From the NCBI GenBank assembly GCA_027009865.1, contig JALVCR010000036.1, forward strand, positions 1 to 5,186: DNA of 5,186 nt, written 5' to 3'. Shown one piece after another: positions 1-5,184 of the stretch (positions are counted from its first letter, which is position 1; every line of letters begins with the position of its first letter). The DNA is from Campylobacterales bacterium. GTDB taxonomy: Bacteria; Campylobacterota; Campylobacteria; Campylobacterales; JAADDG01. The notes below the pieces were generated by a model. It made no database searches. It had not been told where the DNA came from and saw only the letters and a list, made by a program, of their open reading frames with translations. A program made the position numbers and the translations under genes.

Positions 1-981
1 GTAAAACCTATTGCAAATGTCAAACATATCTACTCTTTGAAATCTTTTTCCAAAGAGAAGCCTAAAATAACTTTCGATAAAGAGCTAAATGCCGTAATTA
101 TTTTTGCTTCCAAAAAAGAGATAGAGGTTTTGAAAAATATTATAAAAAAGCTTGATATAGAGAGAAAACAGGTTTACGTAAGGGCTGAAATTTTAGAAAT
201 AAGCAACGAGAAAGCCTCTCAAATAGGTTTGAAATATGGAATTGTCGGTGGAATAAAAAATGGAGACGGGCTTTATGCTTTAAGCAATAAATTGGGATTG
301 GAAAATGCCGGAGCGGGTGTGGATTTGGCCAAAAGTCTGGGGATATCCTTGCCAAATGCCAATAAGATTTTTGCTTTAGGGGCGGCTGTCTCTCTTCTTA
401 GAAAAAATAATGCCGCAAATGTCTTATCCGAGCCTTCTATTTTGTGTATCAATAACGAGGAATCGACTATTTATGTGGGAGAGACGATTTCGGTTATCTC
501 TCAATCTACCGTTTCGACAAATACGACAGATCTTAACAGAAATATTTACAATAGAGAGGATGTGGGATTAAAACTTAAAATTAAGCCTCGAATCTCTTCT
601 GATAATAAAGTGGCTTTGGAAGTTGAAGTAACTTTGGAAGATGTGGTTCCCGGAAGTCCTATAGGCCTTCCAAAAACGACAAAAAGGGTTGTAAAGACTT
701 CATCTATCGTAAAAAATGGAGATACTATAATTTTGGGCGGACTTGTCAGAGAAAAAAAGAGTAAAAGCGAAAGCGGTATTCCTATCCTAAAAGATATTCC
801 GATTTTGGGAAATATTTTCAAACATGAAAATATTCAAAGAGATAAAACTACTCTTATTGTAATGCTAACTCCATATATCGTAAATAAAAGCGAGGATTTG
901 GAGAGATTGAAGGAGAATTTAGGGAAATTATATCTTTTTGAGCAAAATTTTTTAAAAAGGCTCTCTTTTAAAAAAAATTAA
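1..981 (+). CDS. gspD: GspD-type secretin, C-terminal part (5' end outside window)
   Basis: This is the outer-membrane channel subunit of a type II secretion (or related competence/pilus) system. The frame is open to the left edge (first codons VKPIANVKH), so the TTG at 37 is only an internal leucine codon and about 326 residues are visible. Counting from the first codon, residues 13-57 form the end of a periplasmic N-domain (ITFDKELNAVIIFASKKEIE). VYVRAEILEIS (58-68) marks the entry to the secretin domain. LSEPSIL (142-148), the DVGLKLKIKPRI strand pair, PKTTKRVVKT, GDTIILGGLVR (241-251) and IPILKDIPILGNIF (260-273) are the core barrel signatures, and the domain ends at LTPYIV. The PTTxKR and TIxLGGL motifs favour GspD over PilQ or MshL. 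The tail is only about 30 residues long, with no extended pilotin-binding S-domain visible. No other secretion gene lies in the window, so this is the last gene of its unit. An A8 run at 970-977 precedes the TAA stop. Confidence 0.88.
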   Translation, partial: VKPIANVKHIYSLKSFSKEKPKITFDKELNAVIIFASKKEIEVLKNIIKKLDIERKQVYVRAEILEISNEKASQIGLKYGIVGGIKNGDGLYALSNKLGLENAGAGVDLAKSLGISLPNANKIFALGAAVSLLRKNNAANVLSEPSILCINNEESTIYVGETISVISQSTVSTNTTDLNRNIYNREDVGLKLKIKPRISSDNKVALEVEVTLEDVVPGSPIGLPKTTKRVVKTSSIVKNGDTIILGGLVREKKSKSESGIPILKDIPILGNIFKHENIQRDKTTLIVMLTPYIVNKSEDLERLKENLGKLYLFEQNFLKRLSFKKN

Positions 982-1009
982 TCTCTTTTTATTAGTTTAC
1001 AATTGAGTT

Positions 1010-1039
1010 AAAAAGTTGCTAAAAAAGTTCTTATATAAT
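1010..1039 (+). promoter_or_regulatory. Candidate rightward promoter with tandem AAAAAGTT repeat
   Basis: The 58-nt gap between the converging genes contains a perfect TATAAT at 1034-1039 on the + strand. It is preceded by two in-phase copies of AAAAAGTT (1010-1017 and 1022-1029, 12 nt apart). There is no TTGACA-like element at 16-18 nt, which would be normal for Campylobacterota sigma-70 promoters. Transcription would run antisense into the 3' end of apaH, and no rightward gene follows. In AT-rich DNA such a match can arise by chance. Confidence 0.25.
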
Positions 1040-1834
1040 TTATTTTTGGCATTTTATCTGAAAAAATTGCAGGTTTTCATCTATTTTAAGAGCTGTTAGA
1101 TAGTTTCCCCATACACATCCCGAATCGATACAAAAGACATTATCATCTTTGTATAATCCCAAAGCTGCCCAGTGTCCGAAAATCTTTTTCTGTTTTGTTT
1201 TGCTTTCTATTTTAAACCAAGGGATTAGATTTTGGTTTTTGTTCTCTTTTGGATTTATTTTGCATTTTAGATCAAGTTTTCCATCTTTTGTCAAAAATCT
1301 CATCATAGTAAAAGTTTTTAGGGCAAAAGAGGCTCTTTGAAATGAATTCTCTTTTTTATCCTCGATTATTTCGTTTGAATAATAGAAGTTTAAAAATTCC
1401 TTTGCATTTTCGCTTCTTAATATGTTCTCGATCTCTTTGGCCCTGTTTATTGCCTCTTTTAAATCCCAAAATGGATAAATCCCGGCATGAGATAGAATAA
1501 AATTTTCATTAAAATATAAAAGCGGCCTTTCTCTAAGCCACTCTAAAATCTTCTCTTTTTGAATATCTTTAAATATAGGCAGAAGGTATCTGTTTGGCTT
1601 TTTGATTTCAAAATAGGAGGCCAAAGCTCTTATATCGTGATTTCCAAGGACTGAAATTACGTTTTTTTTTATGGAGTATAGAAATTTTAAAACTTCAAGG
1701 GATTTATCTCCTCTGTTTACCAAATCCCCGACAAGCCATAAAGTATCTTTTGTTTTATCAAACTCTATCTTTTCCAAAAGCTTCATAAAGGAATCATAAC
1801 AGCCTTGAATATCTCCTATTGCATATATCGCCAT
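1040..1834 (-). CDS. apaH: Symmetrical bis(5'-nucleosyl)-tetraphosphatase (diadenosine tetraphosphatase)
   Basis: ApaH splits Ap4A into two ADP and so controls the level of this stress-associated nucleotide in the cytoplasm. The 264-residue protein is close to the usual length of about 270-280. It carries the metallophosphatase (PPP-type) motifs in order: GDIQGC (7-12), GDLVNRG (36-42), GNHD (64-67), SHAGIYP (115-121), GHWAALG (220-226) and DSGCVWG (237-243). TMMRF near the middle and the GHW...DSGC ending are ApaH hallmarks that separate it from general PPP phosphatases. The Gln in GDIQG, where many PPP enzymes have His, is a known variant in ApaH proteins and does not suggest loss of activity. 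The ATG directly follows the TAG stop of the upstream gene with no gap. Only a weak AAAGG lies 13 nt upstream, so translation probably depends on coupling. An A9 run on the coding strand (1662-1670) falls at codons 55-58, just before GNHD. It is the last gene of the minus-strand cluster, and I see no clear terminator after it. Confidence 0.95.
   Translation of the reverse strand: MAIYAIGDIQGCYDSFMKLLEKIEFDKTKDTLWLVGDLVNRGDKSLEVLKFLYSIKKNVISVLGNHDIRALASYFEIKKPNRYLLPIFKDIQKEKILEWLRERPLLYFNENFILSHAGIYPFWDLKEAINRAKEIENILRSENAKEFLNFYYSNEIIEDKKENSFQRASFALKTFTMMRFLTKDGKLDLKCKINPKENKNQNLIPWFKIESKTKQKKIFGHWAALGLYKDDNVFCIDSGCVWGNYLTALKIDENLQFFQIKCQK
1662..1670 (-). repeat. A9 homopolymer tract inside apaH
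   Basis: Nine consecutive A residues on the coding strand span the codons for Ile55-Lys56-Lys57-Asn58 of ApaH. Runs of this length can cause polymerase slippage or replication slippage. A shift here would remove the GNHD motif and everything after it. Confidence 0.6.
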
Positions 1835-2740
1835 CTATTCGCTTTCGCCTTTTATCGATTTTAGATAATACGCAAGTCCAAATAGAAGCAGGGTAACTCC
1901 CGCAAGCAAGATAACTGCAAATAAAATCTTCTCAGGCCCTATCAAAGCAAATTTAAATACCAGCATCAAAGCTTCAATTGAGAGAGCAATTATGATTGAG
2001 CCTAAAAATCTAATCATTGTTTTGTGGATATCTTCGTGTTCATGTTTTTTATTTTTTCCCAAAACCTCTTCTTCAAAAATGGTTTTTATCAAATCAAATA
2101 TCGCCAAAGACAAAGTTACCAAAATGGTTGATTCAAATATCTCTTTTATATCGAGTTTGTTTATGTTTATTCCATAAATGGCTATGCTTGACAATCCTTT
2201 GAAAAACAGCAAAAATGCTACCAGCAAAAGAGCAAAGCAGAAAGCCGAGTAGGCTACTTTGTTAAAGTTTCCAAATATTGAATCTATTGAAGTTGGATGT
2301 ATGATTTTTAGAAGAGTTTTTAAGGAAATGTCGATACAGACTATATAATGAAGCTTGTTTTGGTCATCATATATCGGATATGAAGCCGTTACTGTCAAAT
2401 CTTTTGTCAAAGCCGAAGGGTAGGGGTCTGTTAGAATACATCTTTTCTCTTTTGCGGCTCTGTAGTAGTAGGCTCTCATGCTTTTGTTTACATTTTTTCC
2501 TTTTCTGTATTCAGGATAGTTTGAGATTGCATCAATTATCTGAATTCCCTTTGCATCCAAAACATAAAGGGCATCTATATCTTTATTCTCTTTTTTTATC
2601 TTTTTTAAAGCCTGAATAATTGTATCCAAATTTGGATGGGGAATTTTATTAGGAATATTTCTTGATAAAAGATAGCATAAAAAGGCTCTTGCTCGGGTCC
2701 GTATCTCTTCAAAATCTTTAATCTCTTTTGCCGTCATCAT
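1835..2740 (-). CDS. PDC (Cache-like) sensor domain protein with four C-terminal membrane helices
   Basis: This 301-residue protein is a probable small-molecule sensor at the inner membrane; its ligand and output are unknown. Residues about 35-145 look like a PDC/Cache fold: ALYVLDAKGIQI (57-68), a MRAYYYRAA helix (88-96), DPYPS (105-109), TVTASYPIYD (116-125) and IVCIDIS (133-139). The R-x-Y-Y, P-Y and final Asp pattern recalls ligand-contacting residues of amino-acid-binding Cache domains, but I cannot assign a ligand. Four hydrophobic segments follow, at about 163-185, 203-222, 244-267 and 271-292. The second and third are joined by a charged loop (EEEVLGKNKKHEHEDIHK). No kinase, methyl-accepting, GGDEF or HAMP domain is present. 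There is no signal peptide or membrane helix before the PDC region, so it appears cytoplasmic. The first ATG of an ATG-ATG pair is taken; AAGGA (complement 2748-2752) lies 7 nt upstream, inside the end of the haem-protein gene, whose stop is 1 nt away. I recall similar proteins in other Campylobacterota. Confidence 0.82.
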   Translation of the reverse strand: MMTAKEIKDFEEIRTRARAFLCYLLSRNIPNKIPHPNLDTIIQALKKIKKENKDIDALYVLDAKGIQIIDAISNYPEYRKGKNVNKSMRAYYYRAAKEKRCILTDPYPSALTKDLTVTASYPIYDDQNKLHYIVCIDISLKTLLKIIHPTSIDSIFGNFNKVAYSAFCFALLLVAFLLFFKGLSSIAIYGININKLDIKEIFESTILVTLSLAIFDLIKTIFEEEVLGKNKKHEHEDIHKTMIRFLGSIIIALSIEALMLVFKFALIGPEKILFAVILLAGVTLLLFGLAYYLKSIKGESE

Positions 2741-2741
2741 C

Positions 2742-3200
2742 TTAAAATCCTTTTTCTTCTTTATCTATTACCATAGTTCCATCACTTGCCCAATATCTTA
2801 TTTTATCTTTTTCCTCTTTTGTCAGTTTAGCCTCTTTGTGAATCCAAAGATACATAGAAAGCGGCATCGCAAAAGCTACGCTTCTAAAGATTTCTCTTTT
2901 TAATTTTTTCTTTTTCTTTTCGTCATATTTCTCCCAAACGGAGAAATTTAGCCAGCCTCTTCCGTCATGGACATGTTTCGTTATAAAAAAAGAAAAGGGA
3001 GCTATTTTTGAATACCATGGCCATTTTGTCTCGTATGAATGGCAGTCGTAGCACGATTTTTTAAAGAGGGCTTTCACCTCTTTTGGAGCTTTTATCTCAT
3101 ATTTTTTATCAAATTTTGGATTATCCCTTTTTACGGGAATAAATTGAATCGCAACCAAAACAGCAGCTATCGATAAAAATATTTTAGCTTTTAAACTCAC
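2742..3200 (-). CDS. Membrane-anchored haem-binding (Haem_bd family) protein, single CxxCH
   Basis: This 152-residue protein is probably a monohaem c-type electron-transfer or haem-sensing protein on the periplasmic face. An N-terminal hydrophobic segment (about 6-22) has no clear AxA cleavage site and is followed by QFIPVKRDNP, the typical start of Haem_bd-domain proteins. The haem attachment motif is C50-Y-D-C53-H54, followed by KWPWYSKIAPFSFFITKHVHDGR. AMPLSMYLWIHKEAKLTKEEK (about 111-131) matches the family's C-terminal conserved block, and Met112 could be the second haem-iron ligand. A lysine-rich stretch (91-102) is exposed and basic. The start is GTG, supported by a strong AAGGAGG 5 nt upstream. 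The cluster context (UbiB-like protein before it, membrane sensor after it) suggests a respiratory-chain role, but no redox partner is visible in the window. Confidence 0.88.
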   Translation of the reverse strand: MSLKAKIFLSIAAVLVAIQFIPVKRDNPKFDKKYEIKAPKEVKALFKKSCYDCHSYETKWPWYSKIAPFSFFITKHVHDGRGWLNFSVWEKYDEKKKKKLKREIFRSVAFAMPLSMYLWIHKEAKLTKEEKDKIRYWASDGTMVIDKEEKGF

Positions 3201-3205
3201 TCAAC

Positions 3206-3212
3206 CCTCCTT
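3206..3212 (-). promoter_or_regulatory. Shine-Dalgarno AAGGAGG overlapping the upstream stop codon
   Basis: AAGGAGG precedes the GTG start of the haem-protein gene by 5 nt and fixes that start. Its first two A residues belong to the TAA stop (3211-3213) of the AarF/UbiB-like gene. Ribosomes ending that gene therefore occupy the initiation site of the next one. Confidence 0.85.
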
Positions 3213-4755
3213 ATCTATATATAATTTTCAAGAAAGCGTAAATAAAAATTACGGCAGAGACGCTTGAGAGGCGACTATCGAGGAGAAGAAGAAAGATTGC
3301 CGCCAACATTAACGCGAATGATATCAAAAGAGGTTTAATATACTCTTTAATCTCTTTTGTAATCCACTCAAGTTGATACAAAGATATCTCTACTTTAAGC
3401 TCTCCTTCACTTGCCTGTCTGAAAGTCTCTTTCAAATCTTTGACTAAAGTTGGAGTATATTTTATCTCTTCGATTATTGTTTCTATAATGCTCTCTTTTG
3501 CTCCAAGCGCTCTTGGAATATTTTTTTGAAGAATTGGAAGAATATCTTTTATGCCGTTGAAATTTTCTATATAGGTTGTTCCAAGCCCCTCTATTATGGC
3601 GCTGACTCTTAAAATATAGATTGCCTCTTGCGGAAGTTTGAAAGGTAGATTTCTTGTAGATTCCAAAATCTCAAAAGCTAGAGTCTGCATAGTAAATGCG
3701 CTTAGAGACTGATTGTCAAATATCTCAAACATTCTCTCGACAAGCTCGGCAACCTCTCCTTTAGGGGCTTCGTAAGCTATCGTTCCAAGCTTTTTTGCGC
3801 TTGCCACATAGGTTTCGTAATCTTTTTCATGAGCTGATTTTATCATTTTAATAATCGCTATTCTCGTTTCATTTGGAATCTTTTTAACCATTCCAAAATC
3901 TAAAAGTATAAGCTCTCCCTTTTTATTTACCAAAAGGTTTCCAGGATGCGGGTCTGCATGGAAATAGCCCTTTACAAGCATCTGCTCGGCGTAAAAGTTT
4001 ACAAGCTTTTCTATAATCGGATGAAAATCTATACCAGATTTTAAGATATTCTCCTTATCATCAAATCTGTATCCCTCTTCAAAGCTCATAACGATAGCAT
4101 CGTCGCTGCAATACTCCTCATAGGCTTTTGGAAATATTACTTTGCTATTCTTATAAACTTTGGAAAATTTCTTTAGATTGTTTAATTCTTGAGTCAGGCT
4201 TATCTCTTTTAAAATCATATCCGAAAATTCATTTATAACAGCCTCAATGGAGTTTTTTGTATAGTGGGAGAAGAGAGGTTTAAAAAGAGAGTTTAAATTT
4301 CTCAAAATAACGATATCGGCTGAGACTCTCTTTTTTATATTAAATCTTCTTAATTTTACCGCTACTTTCTCTCCGCTTTTTAGATAGGCTTTGTGAACCT
4401 GCCCGATTGATGCGCTCGCTATCGGCTCTTTTTCAAACTCTTTAAAAATATCTCTGTTTTTAAAAGCTCTGTTAAAAACCTTTTGAAAATCCTCTTTGTT
4501 CATCGGGGGAAGCTCGTCGTGGAGAGTTTTTAACTCTTGAAGATATTCTGGAGAGAAAAAGTCGGCTCTTGTAGCCAATACTTGAGCTAATTTGATAAAG
4601 CTCGCTCCTAAATTTACGATCGTCTCTCTAAGTTCTGTTGGGGAGAGGGGTTTAAACCATAAAAGACTATTTTTTTTCTTGATGAGTAAAAAAAGAGAGA
4701 GCAGGAGAATGAAAATTCTCCATACTCTTTTTGGAGAGTAGAAGCTTTTATTCAC
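3211..4755 (-). CDS. AarF/ABC1/UbiB-family atypical kinase-like protein
   Basis: UbiB-family proteins are atypical protein-kinase-like ATPases at the inner membrane that support isoprenoid-quinone biosynthesis or lipid handling. The 514 residues are close to the family norm (about 500-550). LGASFIKLAQVLATRADFF (49-67) is the KxGQ-type segment with Ala in place of Gly (KLAQ, 55-58). PIASASIGQVHKA (111-123) is the Ala-rich nucleotide loop that replaces the kinase glycine loop. AVKLRR holds the conserved Lys134, and QELNNL holds the matching Glu190. HADPHPGN (266-273) is the catalytic loop and DFG is at 286-288. Two C-terminal helices (about 474-492 and 496-512) anchor it to the membrane, and residues 11-25 are also hydrophobic. 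The GTG at 4755 is the first possible start, because an in-frame TAA lies two codons upstream. It overlaps the phasin-like gene by 8 nt and has no properly spaced Shine-Dalgarno, so coupled translation is likely. The organism probably uses menaquinone, so a strict ubiquinone role should not be assumed. Confidence 0.93.
   Translation of the reverse strand: MNKSFYSPKRVWRIFILLLSLFLLIKKKNSLLWFKPLSPTELRETIVNLGASFIKLAQVLATRADFFSPEYLQELKTLHDELPPMNKEDFQKVFNRAFKNRDIFKEFEKEPIASASIGQVHKAYLKSGEKVAVKLRRFNIKKRVSADIVILRNLNSLFKPLFSHYTKNSIEAVINEFSDMILKEISLTQELNNLKKFSKVYKNSKVIFPKAYEEYCSDDAIVMSFEEGYRFDDKENILKSGIDFHPIIEKLVNFYAEQMLVKGYFHADPHPGNLLVNKKGELILLDFGMVKKIPNETRIAIIKMIKSAHEKDYETYVASAKKLGTIAYEAPKGEVAELVERMFEIFDNQSLSAFTMQTLAFEILESTRNLPFKLPQEAIYILRVSAIIEGLGTTYIENFNGIKDILPILQKNIPRALGAKESIIETIIEEIKYTPTLVKDLKETFRQASEGELKVEISLYQLEWITKEIKEYIKPLLISFALMLAAIFLLLLDSRLSSVSAVIFIYAFLKIIYR
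4704..4740 (-). other. Two adjacent perfect hairpins in the first 52 nt of the AarF/UbiB-like gene
   Basis: In the mRNA, UACUCU (4740-4735) pairs with AGAGUA (4728-4723) across a 6-nt loop. One base later, GGAGAAU (4721-4715) pairs with AUUCUCC (4710-4704) across a 4-nt UUUC loop. They lie 15-52 nt after the GTG, which lacks a good ribosome binding site. UCUCC (4737-4733) can also pair with GGAGA (4721-4717), giving a mutually exclusive fold. They may affect translation, or may simply be coding sequence. Confidence 0.45.
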
Positions 4756-5020
4756 CTTTTAGAGACTTTTTGAGATCTTCTATATCCTTTTTGGTAGCTA
4801 TTTCAAGCTCTTGGAGAATCTCTTTTAAAGCTTTTTTAATCTCCTCTCTTGCCTTTTTCTCTTCTTCCTCTCCCTTCTCTTTTGCCTCTTTTAATATCTT
4901 TTTAGCATCTTCTTTTGAGAGTTTTCCCTTTTCTACGAGTTTGTTTAACTCCTCTTCAACCTTCTCTTTTGCTAAAAGAGCGCTTCCTAATCCTATGTAA
5001 AAAAGATCTTTTAATATCAT
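4748..5020 (-). CDS. Small phasin-family (PHA granule-associated-like) coiled-coil protein
   Basis: This 90-residue, highly charged protein resembles the short phasin-family proteins named after polyhydroxyalkanoate granule surface proteins. The N-terminal part has the family pattern: a short apolar helix (LFYIGLGSALLA, 6-17), then KEKVEEELNKLVEKGKLS (18-35) with the 'ELVEKGKLS' turn, followed by a K/E-rich helix (36-72). It ends with EIATKKDIEDLKKSL (73-87), like the 'VATREDIEALEARL' end of the family. There is no signal peptide and no full membrane helix. The ATG has a strong AAGGAGG 4 nt upstream and a TATAAT box behind it, making it the first gene of the operon. Its TAA overlaps the GTG of the AarF/UbiB-like gene. 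No PHA synthase or depolymerase is in the window, so granule binding is unproven; a helper role for the UbiB-like protein is an alternative. Confidence 0.82.
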   Translation of the reverse strand: MILKDLFYIGLGSALLAKEKVEEELNKLVEKGKLSKEDAKKILKEAKEKGEEEEKKAREEIKKALKEILQELEIATKKDIEDLKKSLKGE

Positions 5021-5024
5021 TACT

Positions 5025-5031
5025 CCTCCTT
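5025..5031 (-). promoter_or_regulatory. Shine-Dalgarno AAGGAGG of the phasin-like gene
   Basis: A full-strength AAGGAGG lies 4 nt before the ATG at 5020 and supports that start. With the haem-protein site it is one of the two strongest ribosome binding sites in the window. The first gene may therefore be translated well and help drive the coupled second gene. Confidence 0.85.
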
Positions 5032-5045
5032 TTTGCTTTTTCTTA

Positions 5046-5051
5046 ATTATA
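5046..5051 (-). promoter_or_regulatory. -10 box (TATAAT) of the five-gene minus-strand operon
   Basis: A perfect TATAAT on the minus strand ends 25 nt before the ATG of the phasin-like gene, predicting a leader of roughly 18-20 nt. No TTGACA-like -35 is seen at 16-18 nt; an A/T-rich tract lies there instead, as is usual for sigma-70 promoters of Campylobacterota. It is the only promoter-like site I see upstream of this gene cluster. Confidence 0.6.
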
Positions 5052-5104
5052 CTATTTTTATAATTGACCTTACGTACTTTTAGGGAAAGGTTCTAAATTT
5101 CACT

Positions 5105-5165
5105 CAAACGAGTTACAATTTTTTGCGTTGCAAACGCATAAAAATTTTATTAAAAAGTGCAAACG
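5105..5165. repeat. Three CAAACG elements upstream of the operon promoter
   Basis: CAAACG occurs at 5105-5110, 5131-5136 and 5160-5165, spaced 26 and 29 nt. The second and third share the longer TGCAAACGC (5129-5137 and 5158-5166). Each sits in a small inverted repeat: ACTC/GAGT, TGCGTT/AACGCA and CGC/GCG. They lie 54-114 nt upstream of the -10 box and could be protein-binding sites or pieces of an intergenic repeat. Confidence 0.45.
5119..5144. repeat. Inverted repeat TGCGTT-GCA-AACGCA with T5/A5 flanks
   Basis: TGCGTT (5124-5129) and AACGCA (5133-5138) are perfect complements around GCA. T5 (5119-5123) and A5 (5140-5144) can extend the stem after a one-base bulge. The arms are G/C-rich compared with the surroundings. 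Neither strand has a T-run after the stem, so it is not a standard terminator; an operator-like site is possible. Confidence 0.45.
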
Positions 5166-5173
5166 CTAAAGCG

Positions 5174-5184
5174 CCCCTTCGGGG
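5174..5184. terminator. GC-rich hairpin at right edge, possible terminator of a neighbouring gene
   Basis: CCCC (5174-5177) and GGGG (5181-5184) form a tight stem around TTC, or equivalently three pairs closed by a stable C(UUCG)G loop when read on the + strand. It stands out in very AT-rich DNA and has the look of an intrinsic terminator. The tail on the + side is cut after TT, and on the minus side CGCTTT follows. Direction and owner cannot be decided from this window. Confidence 0.3.

Noticed and set aside
1806..1820. GDIQG in ApaH, with Gln where the PPP signature GDxHG has His
   Set aside because: Gln at this position occurs in other ApaH proteins (for example pseudomonad GDLQGC), so it is a family variant and not a damaged active site.
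2023..2031. TGTGGATAT, one mismatch from a DnaA-box complement
   Set aside because: It is a single imperfect site inside a coding region with no cluster of further boxes, so it is not evidence of an origin.
2380..2619. Opposite-strand open frames inside the PDC, apaH and phasin-like genes
   Set aside because: They lie entirely within well-supported genes, lack ribosome binding sites and encode low-complexity Phe/Ser/Leu-rich sequence typical of shadows of K/E-rich genes.
2901..2930. Lysine-rich run in the haem protein as a possible frameshift site
   Set aside because: The frame is intact on both sides and the family's C-terminal block follows in frame. The codon run is interrupted by G and C, so slippage is unlikely.
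5113..5184. A minus-strand frame open from the right edge to a TAA at 5113-5115 (about 23 residues, ending KKL)
   Set aside because: It crosses the palindromic repeats, has no recognisable protein similarity and is short enough to be chance. The repeats explain the sequence better.
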